64,000 nucleotides of DNA from Trichopria drosophilae (GCA_030407085.1 CM059582.1:12009501-12073500); one strand, 5' to 3'; positions 37,495 to 48,176 are shown, counted from the first letter of the stretch. Notes: generated by a model not told the origin, from the letters alone. A program made the numbers and translations.

Positions 37495-37617
37495 ATGTTT
37501 TTAAAAAGATCGTCTCATATTTGCCCACCCCAATTCCTTATCATTAGGGGAGATAGAAAGGTCGTAGGGTCATAGATTATTTTTATCCTGAGAATTAGTC
37601 TGAAAAATACCACAGAA

Positions 37618-40600
37618 ATGTTCACATCAGTAAAAACATTTTCTCTCGGTAAAAGATTTTACAGTAAAGTGGGAATTATTGGTGTACCATTCGAAAAGGG
37701 TCAGGTAATTGTGTTATAAATTTATTATCTTACGATGTATTAAATTTTCATTCTAACAGCGAAAAAAAGGAGTAGCAAGAGGTCCAGACGCCATCAGATC
37801 AGCCGGACTCGTTAGCGAATTGGAAACAATAGGTAAAAATACATAAATTTAATAGAAAAAAATGTTAAAACTTATTTTATACAATATAAATATATCTAAG
37901 CCAATATTAGCAAAAGCATTTGATACACTTGATCACATTAAACTAATAGATAAATTAAAAGACCTTGGTTTTCGAGGCCACAGAAATCTATTTCCCACTA
38001 CAGTAGGACCTCTCTTATTCTAATTGTCCAGCCTCTCTTATTCTAATCGTTCCCCCACAAGTCTTCTCCCACTATCACACGAAAAGTCAATGAAAAATAT
38101 TGTCCACGAATCACAAGCTCGCAAGCAAAGTAAGTGGGGGTAAGGGGAAAATTAGAATAAGAGAGGTCGGCACCATCTTGAAAAACTTTACTAATTAGAA
38201 TAAGAGAGGTCCTACTGTATTTCATATCAAAATCGAAGTTGAAAACAATTGAAAGGTACATATGCTACTGTTTTCGAGGTCGCTCTTTAAGATTTCGAGG
38301 TCGAAATTGAGTTTCAGCCATCAGGAATTCCAATATGGCGCCGAACTTTTCAAAAAATTCCAAAAAATTGGGAATTATTTATTCCTATCAATTTTTTTCG
38401 AGCTATTAGAATATTGGGATTCTATTGAAATTCTGAACACAGGTGAACAAAATACTTCAATTTTAAGGAAAAATTTTACTTTTATACCCCACATCATTGT
38501 AACGACCTCAAAATGGCGTCAACAATGAAAATTTCTTTGAAAAATTTCTGAACGTTCTAACTCAAAAACTACGTGCTGTTATAAAAAAATGATAAGAATG
38601 AAAAGTTCTTAGAATTAATCGAGAAATATAGTGGAATTTTTTCAGATTTTTGTGATGAGATTTTGAAAATTTTTTTTTCAAAATTTTTTTCAAAATCATT
38701 GTTTATGAAAAATTCTGAAAAAAATTTGGTGTATTCACTTATGCATTCTGCGAGTTTTTTGTTCTTTGCAATTTTTTCCAAAAGTTGATAGTTTTTGGGG
38801 GGAAAAAATCCTAAACATTTGAAATTCATTTCCTCGAAAACTATCAACTTTTGGAAAAAATTGCAAAGAACAAAAAACTCGTAGAATTCATGAGTGAATA
38901 CACCAATTTTTTTTCAGAATTTTTCATAAATAATGATTTTGAAAAAAATTTTGAAAAAAAATGTCTCAAAATGTCATCAAAAAATTTCACTATATCGCTT
39001 GATGAATTTTAAGAACTTTTCAATCTGGGCATTTTTTTTTAAAAGTTCGTAGTTTTTGAGTTAGAGCGTCCAGAAATTTCTCAAAGACATTTTCATTGTT
39101 GACGCCATTTTGAGGTCGTTAGACTGATGTAGGGTAGAACAGTAAAATTTTTCCTTAAAATTGAAGTATTTTGTTCGCCTTTGTTCAGAGTTTCAATAGA
39201 ATGCCAATATTCTAATAGCTCGAAAAAAATTGATAAGTATAAAAAATTACCAAATTTTTTGAAATTTTTTTCATATTCGGCGCCATATTGGAATTTCTGA
39301 TAGCTGAAACTCAATTTTGACCTCGGAATCTTGAAGAGCGACCTCGAAAACAGTAGGATACGCACCTCTCAATTGTTTTAAACTTTGATTTTTATACGAA
39401 ATACTTGATTGAAAATGAAATATAAACATTGTCATTTCAGGTGTTAATGGGTTAATTTAGGTAAACTAAGAGTTAATAAAGGTTCGGAACAGGAACCTTA
39501 ACCCTGTTTAAAGGACAAATAGCTTAAAATATCTAGGTATAATAATTGATTCAAATTTAAAATGGGATAAACATATTTTTTATTTTCTTAAAAAATTGCG
39601 ACCTTTGCTATTTTTACTCAGGAAACTGCGTGAGTTTTTGGATCTGAAAACGCTATTACGAGTATACCATGCTCTATTTCAATCCATTTTAAGACATGGA
39701 ATACAGTAGTCCTTCCCTTATTCTAATTTGTCCAGTCAGGCAAGATGGCGGCCTTCTTCCCTTATTCTAATTTTCTCCTCTCCCCCACTACTTAGATTTG
39801 TAGTCTCACTTTTGTCTCTTTTTCTTTTGCTGCGCATGCGCCGTTATTTGTATTTAGAAAATCCACACGTCAGTGGGGAGAACGCGTGAGGGGAAATATT
39901 ACAATAGGAGAAGAGAAAAAATTAGAATAAGGGAAGACATTAAAATAAGGGAAGGAGTACTGTAACCATATGGGGAGGTGCATATGATAACGTTTTAAAG
40001 AAGATTGCGGTGATCCAAAAAGCGGCACTCAAGATCATTATGAAAAAGAGAAAAGATTATCCATCCGATTGTATTTACTAAGAAAGTGGCATCTACGATA
40101 TTAGGAAAATTTCCTATCTTACAGCAGTGACTCAGGTACACAAATCTGTAGATACCAAAAAATTGGTTGGCAATACTAGAAGTGCTTCAAATGGAGAAGT
40201 ACAGTACTCCTTCCCTTATTCTAATCTCTTCCATTATTCTAATTTTTTCTCTTCTCCTATTCTAAAATTTCCCCTCACGCGTTCTCTCCACTGACGTGTG
40301 GATTTTTTAAATACAAATAACGGCGCATGCGCAACAAAAGAAAAAGAGATAAAAGTGAGACTACAAATCTAAGTAGTGGGGGAGAGGGGAAAATTAGAAT
40401 AAGGGGAGAAGTCCACCATCTTGCCTGACTGGACAAATTAGAATAAGGGAAGGACTACTGTATTGGTCCCAGTAAGACATACAGAAGTAGGGAGGAAATG
40501 TTTTGATTACTATGGAGCTGTTTGCTATAATGCGTTACCAAAGAATATCAAGATTTTAAGAGATGGAAAGATTTTTAGACGATTACTTCAGAAATGGTTT

Positions 40601-42815
40601 AGGCATAACAATAGTGTAGAGATAACAAGTTACAGTAGTCCTTCTCTTATTCTAATTTGTCTAGTCAGGCAAGATGGCGACCTTCTTCTCTTATTCTAAT
40701 TTTCTCCTCTCTCCCACTAAGCGTTTGCTGTCTCGTTTTTCCTCTCTCTTTCTCTTTCGCAGAGCATGCCCAATTATATGTCATATGTGCTTCTAAGCAA
40801 AGTAGAAGATACGGTGGGGAGAACGGGTGAGGGGAAATATTAGAATAGGAGAAGAGAAAAAAATTAGAATAAGGGAAGGACTACTGTACTTTGGGAATAG
40901 ATACATGCGCAAAACTGTATTACTATAAGTATTATATTCTCGACTGTGATAAAAGTGTTATAAAATGAAATATTTTTAGTTAAATTTCAGAGTCACGCTC
41001 AAGTACTTAAATTACTTATGTGACATACAGCATATATATATTATTTAGTTTATAAGTGTTGATTATTAGGAAACTTATTTCGATGTATTTCACCATTAGA
41101 TATGTAATACAATACAGTAGGACCTCTCTTATTCTAATAGTTCCCCCACAAGTCTTCTCCCACTATCACACGAAAAGTCAACGAAAAATATTGTCCACGA
41201 ATCACAAGCTCGCAAGCAAAGTAAGTGGGGGTAAGGGGAAAATTAGAATAAAAGAGGTCGGCGCCATCTTGAAAAACTTTACTAATTATAATAAGAGAGG
41301 TCCTACTGTATGTATAAATATTATTATTATTATTATTATTTTATACAGGTCTGGATGTACTGGATTATGGAAACGTAAGTTACGATGTGCCAAGAATGGA
41401 AGATGTTGACAATATGACACATCTTCACGATGTCGCTGGTTGCATGAGTCGACTTTCCTTAATGGTTCAAAACGGTTTGAACGAAGGAAGAAGAATTCTG
41501 ACTCTTGGCGGCGACCACAGTGTTGGTATCGGCAGCATCGACGGACATGTAAAGGCTAAAAATAATGTAGCAACATTGTGGATCGACGCTCATGCCGATT
41601 TAAACACAAATAAAACGAGCGAAAGTGGAAACGTTCATGGGATGCCAGTAGCTTTATTGACCGCAGAATTATCAGATTATTGGCCATATTTACCAGGAAT
41701 GGATTGGCAACAACCGATGTAAGATAACTTTTAATTGTTGCGAGGCAACATTTAACGTTTAATGTTTTAAGGTTATCGGTGAGAAATATTGCGTACATTG
41801 GTCTGCGATCGGTGGATCCGTACGAACGATTGATAATTGAAAAATTTGGAATTACTGCGTACGGCATGGAGGATGTAGTAAAATATGGTATTCACGAAGT
41901 TATTCAAATGTCGCTGAGAAGAATCGATCCGAATAATTCGAAATCGTTACACGTCAGCTTCGATATTGATTCGCTCGATCCTCTCGAAGCTCCGAGCACT
42001 GGTACTCCAGGTATAATTTATAGAAACGTACATAAGGGGCTGTACAGTGGCTCTCCCCTTATTTTAACTTCTTCCGCTCGTGAGTTCCCCCACCATTCGC
42101 CATTTGAAAGTGTTCAAAAAAGTGCGGACTGCTGTTTGCGCATACAGGTGAAGAAAGACGCCACTATATCTCCTCTTTGTTTTTATTCTCTCCTACTGCC
42201 CGTAGTGAGAATGAGGGGAAGTGGTAAAATAAGGGAAGAAGCCGCCATCTTCCTTGACTCGAAAAGTTAAAATAAGGGGAGGACCACTGTATGTCGTTAA
42301 AAGGGGTGTCACTAGTGTCGTAGAAAAGAGTATGTCGATAAACGGAGGTGGCGTTAAAAGGGGGTTCTACTGTATAATTTATAGAAACTTACATAAGGGG
42401 CTGTACTTAAATTACGTAACGTCGAGGTTGGGGGTCCAGGCCTGCGCTAGACCCATTGCTAAGGGTTTGGCAAATGGCGTTACGAGGGAGGGGGGGGGGG
42501 TGTCCAGAATACCAAAAAATTGCGTTACGTAATTTAAGTACAGCCCCTAAACACATTTAATTTCACGTCTGGTTTTTAGTTCGAGGTGGATTGTCGTTGA
42601 GAGAAGGAATACATTTGATGGAGGAATTGCATAAGACGAACCGATTAAACGCTGTTGATTTGGTGGAAGTCAATCCAGAAATAGGAAGTTCGAAGGATGT
42701 GGATCTTACGATTTCTGCCGCTACGTGTATTATTCAAGCTGCGTTTGGTCAAACTCGACGAGGTCTTACTGTTCCGAAAGGAGTGACAGACATGCCGATA
42801 CAAACTTTTCGATGA
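37618..42815 (+). CDS. ARG: Arginase, probably mitochondrial; 5 exons
   Basis: It hydrolyses L-arginine to ornithine and urea with a binuclear manganese centre. Exons are 37618-37704, 37760-37832, 41349-41718, 41772-42010 and 42580-42815, giving 334 residues in frame with GT-AG introns. Family signatures are all present: GGDHS at residues 107-111, DAHAD at 133-137 and SFDIDSLDP at 239-247, which supply the metal ligands. VRGGLSLREG follows the exon 4-5 junction where the family has V-x-GGL-x-x-REG. The N-terminus MFTSVKTFSLGKRFYSK is basic with an R-F-Y/S cleavage context, suggesting import into mitochondria like vertebrate ARG2; this is inference. Intron 2 (3.5 kb) and intron 4 (569 bp) consist largely of mobile elements. 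Confidence 0.95.
37999..38219. mobile_element. TA MITE, family D, at a chimeric junction
   Basis: It is complete, with TACAGTAGGACCTCTCTTAT at the left and GAGGTCCTACTGTA at the right. The left flank is retrotransposon and the right flank is the interior of a foldback arm. Confidence 0.9.
38220..39455. mobile_element. TTAA-type foldback element, left tip missing
   Basis: The right end is GTGTTAATGGGTTAA at 39455. The arms pair over about 550 bp (CAATATGGCGCC at 38332 against GGCGCCATATTG at 39281, CTCAAAATGGCGTCAACAAT at 38507 against its inverse at 39098), meeting near 38815. The mirrored frames at 38262-38528 (+) and 39093-39365 (-) are these arms. The outer roughly 55 bp of the left arm, including TTAACCC, is absent and replaced by the D MITE. 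Confidence 0.85.
39702..39964. mobile_element. TA MITE, family A, inside the retrotransposon
   Basis: TACAGTAGTCCTTCCCTTAT lies at the left and GGGAAGGAGTACTGTA at the right, with GCAAGATGGCGGCC subterminal and GCGCATGCGCC central. Both flanking TAs are present. Deleting one copy gives an uninterrupted retrotransposon frame. Confidence 0.95.
40200..40462. mobile_element. TA MITE, family A, inside the retrotransposon
   Basis: TACAGTACTCCTTCCCTTAT to GAAGGACTACTGTA, with CGGCGCATGCGCAAC central. Its orientation is opposite to that of the copy at 39702. The host frame is restored by removal with one TA. Confidence 0.95.
40631..40888. mobile_element. TA MITE, family A subtype, inside the retrotransposon
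   Basis: TACAGTAGTCCTTCTCTTAT to GGGAAGGACTACTGTA, with GCAAGATGGCGACC subterminal. The middle is diverged (GCAGAGCATGCCCAATT), so the GCGCATGCGC palindrome is lost in this copy. Confidence 0.95.
41113..41310. mobile_element. TA MITE, family D, short copy in arginase intron 2
   Basis: TACAGTAGGACCTCTCTTAT to GAGGTCCTACTGTA. It lacks the first GTCCAGCC...CTTATTCTAAT block of other D copies, a loss of one internal terminal word. It lies 38 bp upstream of exon 3. Confidence 0.9.
42043..42291. mobile_element. TA MITE, family B, in arginase intron 4
   Basis: TACAGTGGCTCTCCCCTTAT to GGGGAGGACCACTGTA, with CGCCATCTTCCTTGACTCG near the right end. It is inserted 32 bp after the exon 4 donor. The apparent extension of the exon 4 frame through here is intronic. 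Confidence 0.9.
42292..42375. mobile_element. Right half of another TA MITE (GGCGTTAAAAGGGG family)
   Basis: The words GTCGTTAAAAGGGG and GGCGTTAAAAGGGG are followed by GGGTTCTACTGTA at 42375. This matches the shared MITE design, but no left half is present. Confidence 0.6.
42397..42547. mobile_element. 151 bp GGGGCTGTACTTAAATTACG inverted-repeat MITE
   Basis: The left GGGGCTGTACTTAAATTACG mirrors the right CGTAATTTAAGTACAGCCCC. The interior has a long G run and a CCAGGCCTGCGCTAGACCC segment. A second copy is at 50334-50477. It ends 32 bp before arginase exon 5. Confidence 0.85.
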
Positions 42816-42847
42816 TTAATATTATAAAAACTTTTTTATGTACAATT

Positions 42848-43249
42848 TCATTCGGGATGTTTTAAAATTAATTTGTGATCAGGAAATTTGTCTAACGTTA
42901 GTTCTACAGTTTTTAAATCGTAAGACAAGTTCGGTTCTTCGCCGGATACACTGACTAAGTATCGTAACTTTCCTTCTCCTTTCGGTCCTCTCACAGGGAT
43001 GGTAAATTTATAATCGTTGTCTTTCTGGGTATTTTCTTTAGTGTTCATCGGCTTTATCGTACCTGCTTCGATAGGTTCACCCATGTGTTTGATGGCTTCT
43101 TGGTTACTTTTTAACAAACGCATCGAACTTTTATAAGCGTTTGAATCTTGAATGTTTCTTCGTAAGAGATATGGTGTGGCATTGGCAATTGCTGCGCATG
43201 CGAGTCCGCCAACAATTGCTACATTTCTTACTATTTTGGTTGCGGACAT
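42848..43249 (-). CDS. COA1: Cytochrome c oxidase assembly factor 1 homologue
   Basis: COA1 is a small inner-membrane protein that helps early assembly of respiratory complex IV (MITRAC). This 133-residue frame has one hydrophobic segment at about residues 8-26 and then a soluble domain with LLKSNQEAIKHMGEPI, IPVRGPKGEGKL and a late TVELTL strand. This matches the COA1 pattern (N-x-EA...LG-x-PI...IPV-x-G-x-K-x-EG). The length is close to that of human COA1. The ATG follows directly on a TTTTCTACAG acceptor, so the 5' exon is noncoding; its likely donor is AAGAG|GTAAAT with the last exonic base at 43470. It converges with arginase, with 32 bp between stop codons, so the 3' ends probably overlap. 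Confidence 0.8.
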   Translation of the reverse strand: MSATKIVRNVAIVGGLACAAIANATPYLLRRNIQDSNAYKSSMRLLKSNQEAIKHMGEPIEAGTIKPMNTKENTQKDNDYKFTIPVRGPKGEGKLRYLVSVSGEEPNLSYDLKTVELTLDKFPDHKLILKHPE

Positions 43250-43469
43250 CTGTAGAAAAGAATTTAGTGAAACTTAACCTAGAAATTTCTCTAAATATTT
43301 CTTGATAGAGTAATTGAATTCATTCTTTACTAAATATTTAAAGATTTTTTAAAGTTACTAACCAAAAATTAACAAACATTCGACTTTTTATGATTAGTAC
43401 ATTTTTTATGCAGTGAAATGGAATATTTTTTATTAAACTTAAGTTATGAATTTGATAAAGTGTATTTAC

Positions 43470-43700
43470 CTCTTGAGTTTCTTCATGGACCAAAACCAAA
43501 AATATTTTGGAACATTCGAAGAATCGAATTTAAATAAAATCGATTGTGCAGATCGCAAATGGCGACTGGACTTTAAATCGAACGTCGATGCGATACCGGC
43601 AGCGAGGTTAGGTTAGCGCTCCCGAGGTTGCGCAGTAGTAGAACGAAACAGCCAATCAGTGCTGGAGCTATTCTGTCGTATATGGAGCATTCCATGTGTG
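43470..43700 (-). promoter_or_regulatory. COA1 5' exon and promoter region
   Basis: The intron donor on the minus strand lies at 43469. Above it is a short CpG-enriched patch (about 43555-43650) with GCAAATGGCGACTGG and an AGCCAATCAG CCAAT box at 43650-43659. These fit a small housekeeping promoter reading leftward. The start site itself cannot be placed. Confidence 0.5.
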
Positions 43701-44704
43701 AAATCACCAACGTTTCGGAGTCAAGTTTCAGAACTTATTCAAAGTTGAACTACGTTTAGAATGCTTAAAGATAACCCTGCCAAAAATATGAGTGTCCATT
43801 AAGAGTTCATAAAGTTCTATAAGAGTACTTAATGCGTGAATATGTACCTTTTAAGAGTTCAACGCTTTGCATTTGTGAACGGCTGCGTACGCTTTCGAAA
43901 GCGTACAGGAAGAGTTCCTGATTAATGTATAAGAAAAAAATAGTTACCGTGAAAACATTTGTATTTATTTTATATTTTTTTCTCAATGTTTGGTACATAA
44001 AAGGAAAGAAAAACAGGTTTTCTACAAATGTATGTAGATAACCGGTAGTTTACGTCGAAAACGTAGAAAAAGTGTAGTCTACATGAAAATGGTAGAATAC
44101 TGAAACCATAGACTAAGTACTTCTAAGTCTATGACTGAAATATGCTCGAAAACATAACCTATTCAAATATTTGTTTTATGGGTTTCATTAAATTTTTTTT
44201 TTAATCCATTATAAACGAAAAAGAATTTTTCCGGAATTCAAGATGCCAAGGTATTTGAAATCTTAAAAGAAAAGATAAAGGTGGTTAGACCCCAGAATAT
44301 TATATGTTGAAGAAAAATATTTAATAACGTTTCCAAGAATTTAATTTTTATTATTAATAATATTGTTGAAAAGTGAAAGCATTAATCTTCTTGAAAAGAA
44401 AATTGAATTGTGCAAAAATGTTTTTTTTGTTAAAGTGTTTTTTTTTTAACTTTCGAATGACGGAGCCAACATGGCTGACGATTTTTATAAATATCTGTCG
44501 TATTAGCTCAAAATTGTTACTAGCGGGATAATTGGTTTTCCAAAATAATCACCTGCTTGCATTAGCAAAAAAATGGTCTACCTAGAACACTCCGCGAAGA
44601 GGCGGCAATGGTAGGATTTCGTTATCCATTTTTTATATTTTTTTGTATTTTTTAAATGATATAATTTTTGTATTTTTTAAATTTTGATTTCAAAAATAAA
44701 TTTG
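43701..44704. other. Gene-free stretch between COA1 and PTCD1
   Basis: There are no supported genes. The segment near 43780-43925 has a CCCTGCCAAAAATATGAGTG start and repeated AAGAGTTC/AAGAGTAC words, and may be one end of an element. Confidence 0.4.
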
Positions 44705-45220
44705 AAAATAAGGTGTCCATGGACCCTGAGGAATAAAATGTGCCATGCCTCGTTTCGCAATCCAAGATGGCGGCTTCCAAAATGCCAGCTGTAGCTTAAA
44801 AAAGCATGCACATATTTTTATTTATCCTAGTATCGTACCCATCGAACATTTACGACTTTTTGCATTCGATCTCCGCCATTTTTAATTTTGCAATTCTGGC
44901 CTCATATTCGTAATCAGCGACCACGAAAACCTCTGTATATCCAGTTTCATACTCATTGAACATTTAAAACGAATTTTCGCATTCGATATCCGCCATTTTG
45001 AATTTTTTAATTCTGACCTCGTATTCGTAATCAGCGACCATGAAAACTACATATGCCACTCTGATATAACGCCAGTGTGTCTTGAATTTGCATTTTTCGT
45101 AAAATAAAAATATGAGCATGTTTTTTATGCTACAGCCGCCATTTTGAAAGCCGCCATCTTGAATTGCGAAACGAGTCATGGCACATTTTATCCCTCAGGG
45201 TCCGAGGACACCTTATTTTC
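44705..45220. mobile_element. Foldback element with AAATAAGGTGTCC ends
   Basis: AAATAAGGTGTCCATGGACC at the left mirrors the right end ending GGACACCTTATTT. The arms include CGTTTCGCAATCCAAGATGG and GAAGCCGCCATCTTGAATTG-type inverse text. The centre holds two tandem copies of a roughly 110 bp module with CCGCCATTTTGAATTTT and CGTAATCAGCGACCA. Confidence 0.8.
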
Positions 45221-45710
45221 ACTCCTAAACTTAATTGTTGCAAAGTGCGTGCATAAAATAATATTAATTAATAGTCTTGGTATTAACGGTTCTTAAACAG
45301 GTTTACACAATAATTTTACGTTTCGGCCAATAATGAGGGCCCTCTTCAGAAAATTTATTATTTCTAAAATACATAATTCATTTAAGTTTAAAAAACAATA
45401 AAATTTACAATATTATACAATACAAATTTCATCTTACCGAAATGTTATGTAATGAGACATTTTGAAAAATTGAAAAAAGTCTGGTTTTTTAAGTGTTTGA
45501 GAGGAAAAAACTGTTAAAAAATAAAAAACTATTATTATATTTTATTCAACGTACCCATCCCAACCTCCAACGTTAATTAATGTAAAAAAAGGGGGGAAAA
45601 TTAATTACCTTATTATAAATATTCTTGTTAGTTTACATAAAGTGTGTCCGATGCTAAATACTTCATATTAGAAGAAATAAGTGTATAACTACGATTCTCT
45701 CATTTTTTAT

Positions 45711-45881
45711 TTAACCCAAATTGACGCCCAAAACAGTTTCCTTTTTGAGATTAGTTCCATCCTGATAAGAACGGAAAAATTTGGGATCTGATTTATGAAA
45801 AATAATCATAAATATTCTCATTAAGATATATCCAAACAAACTGATGATGAAAATGTGTCCGTCTCGGCGTTAATGGGTTAA
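45711..45881. mobile_element. 171 bp TTAA-flanked MITE
   Basis: TTAACCCAAATTGACGCC at the left and GGCGTTAATGGGTTAA at the right are the same tips as in the larger TTAA foldbacks, on a much shorter body. Confidence 0.7.
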
Positions 45882-45959
45882 AGTGTTTAAAATTGTCCTT
45901 ACAAAGGCCGAATTTTACAAATGTTATTTAGTTATATTTTATTTTTACGTTTTTTTAGT

Positions 45960-46228
45960 GAAATTTCCTACCTTATCGGCGGATCACTTTAGATACTGCT
46001 AGAATTCCCCAGGGTTTTTGAATGCATTTACGCTCCACACCTTATTGGTCGGTACAAACGTGGTCACGTGATTCTTCCCTCCTCAATCTGCGCAATGCTA
46101 CACCTTACTTACACTTATTACACCATGGTCAAAATTTGTGATTGTAAACAATAAAATATAAACATTTTTGCTAATTAATTAGTGAACGTTCCATTGACAA
46201 CAATTTTAATAAATGCCAATCATTCATT
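45960..46228 (+). promoter_or_regulatory. PTCD1 upstream region
   Basis: GGTCACGTGATTC at about 46049 contains a palindromic CACGTG-type core near the start of the gene, with moderate GC around it. The likely transcription start is within the last roughly 150 bases before the ATG. Confidence 0.35.
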
Positions 46229-48119
46229 ATGTTGTCAATAAAAAACGTTGCATCAATAACAACTCAAAAAGTCTTCGCAAGAGCTTTACGCTTATCTTTT
46301 ATTGGAATAGAAAATGTCTATGAATGGCAAAAAAGTAGAAACAATTCTCATTTCTTAAATAAAATTCACTTACCGATAAATGCAGCACCCAAATGGTTTT
46401 CTACCCAACCTCTGCCGGAGCCTGAAGAAACCGACTACATTCCTGTAAATCCGAATGTTTTTGGTAGACTCGGCGGAAGAAAGTTTGACGCAGTCGAAAT
46501 GGATGAAGCAGAGCAAAAAGAAGAAGAGTTTCTAATGAACGAAGCACGAGTACCTCGTCGATTGAAACCCAGCGCCGGACAGTACGTCGACATGATAAAA
46601 CTCTCCATTAACAAAGGCGACTTGAAAGCTGCGATGGCTGTTTTGGATCTAATAAAAAAGAATCGAGACAAACCGAACGAATATATGTACAATCTATTGA
46701 TTGGAGCATATGCGGTACAAGGAGATCTCCGAAAATGTGTAAGTCTTTACACGACTATGAAGAAGCGACAGTTGAAGATAAAAGCAGCAACGTACGTAAA
46801 TTTATTAAACGCTTGCGCCAATACCGGCGATAAAGAAAGAGCCGTCGAACGAATTCACAGCATCAGATCGAAGTTACTCGAAATCAATTTTCCCATGAAC
46901 GAAGCAGTGTATAATGTTCTAATAAAAGCTTATGGTAGAAATCATCAACTTGTCGAAGCTTTCGAAGTGGCTGATGAAATGATCGACAAGGAAATGAATA
47001 TTGACGTTTCGACCTTTAACAGTTTGATGTATGGTGCGATTTCTGATAAAAAGTCAGGACTGAGACATTGTTTGTCAGTTTGGCATATGATGCAGTCGAG
47101 AAACATAAAACCGGACATTTTCACCTACAATTTAATGTTACGAGCAATGCGAGATACTCAATTAGGCGATCTTCATGTAAACGATATTCTTTTGCCAGGA
47201 AAAGAAAAAACTCGGATCACCTTAGTCGAAGGTTTGAGACCAGATTTACTTTCGGTTCCGCCAGTGTTTTCTTCATTGCCGCTACTTCCGATAAGGCTCC
47301 AAAATAGTGTAAATGCAGAACTCAAAAAAAATGATACAACAGAAGTTTCTACAACAGTAAAAGAAATCGTACTCGACAGAATTCAAGCGGATAATAAATT
47401 AATTTTATTTGGAGGTTTCGATGGATTTTTGAAGAGAATGGAAAAGGAAAATGTAGTTCCGAATGTAAAAACGCTGACTTATTTAATGGATTTAGTTCCA
47501 AATTCGGAAGCGATGGAGAGATCGGTTATTAATTATGCGAAACGAAAGGAAATGGTGCTTGATATTGACTTTTATAACATGTTGATCAAGAAAAGATGTT
47601 TCCGTCATGATTACGATAATGCCAGAGCTGTTTTACATGACATACAAAGAAGTAACCTCAAAACTGACATCATTACCTGGGGACTATTAGCTTTGACTTG
47701 TCGAAATGCGCAAGAAAGCAAAGAATTTTTACTCGCTATGAACGACAATGGACATAGTATAAACAGAGTGATTGCTGAAACGCTTATAAATAATGCGACA
47801 AAGAAACTAAAATTTGGTTTCATTTTGGAAGTGATGCAAATAATGATCGACATTCAAATGAGACCCAGTTATCGTCTTTTCGATACCCTTGACGACTTCC
47901 AGAAACGAATGTCGAAACTTGTACACAGAAAGGTTAGTTTATGACGTTTACATTTTCGATACAAAACACCTCGATTGTACTTTATGCACACAATTTTTAC
48001 AGGATCCAGTGACTTTGACGCCGCAATTCAAAGCGAACTTCTCGAAATTCAACTTGAGATACTCGACGTGGCGGAGAGACTGCAGACGAGAAAGTCACGT
48101 CTCTCATTCGCAAGAATAA
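46229..48119 (+). CDS. PTCD1: Pentatricopeptide repeat protein PTCD1, mitochondrial; 2 exons
   Basis: PTCD1 binds mitochondrial RNA and in mammals affects leucine tRNAs, 16S rRNA and complex IV output. Exon 1 (46229-47932) encodes 568 residues. Exon 2 (48003-48119) adds 38, joined in phase 0 by a 70 bp GT-AG intron, for 606 in total. The N-terminus is basic and the KWFST context near residue 55 suits presequence removal. NVFGRLGGRKFDAVE near 75 precedes the repeats. Helical PPR units such as YNLLIGAYAVQGDLRKCVSL, YVNLLNACANTGDKERAVE and YNVLIKAYGRNHQLVEAFEV run from about 125 to 300, and more diverged units follow near 400-550. The stop TAA is embedded in AATAAA at 48115-48120. A different frame of exon 2 is also open, so the last residues are less certain. 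Confidence 0.88.
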
Positions 48120-48176
48120 ACGGTAATTATAACGATCAAACTTTTTACATATTTTAGGTAAAGTTCAGTTTTCAAA

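Larger units (their letters stand above)
37870..40920 (+). pseudogene. Broken non-LTR retrotransposon in arginase intron 2
   Basis: A fragment with LAKAFDTLDH and LGFRG (reverse-transcriptase aspartate block) ends near 37998. After a foldback insertion the element resumes at 39456 with KYLGIIIDSNLKWDKHI, then RVYHALFQSILRHGI, and it ends near 40920 with a stop. These latter blocks are typical of the region after the polymerase core in Jockey/CR1-like elements. Three family A MITEs interrupt the 3' part at TA dinucleotides (39702, 40200, 40631), and the frame continues across each. Much of the polymerase core is missing, so it is inactive. Confidence 0.8.

Noticed and set aside
38262..39365. 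Two similar roughly 90-codon proteins on opposite strands
   Set aside because: They are the two arms of one foldback element read in opposite directions, not a gene pair.
41779..42270. Arginase exon 4 reading on as a 163-codon frame
   Set aside because: The conserved arginase sequence stops at the GT donor after residue 256 and resumes in exon 5. The extension is intron plus MITE.
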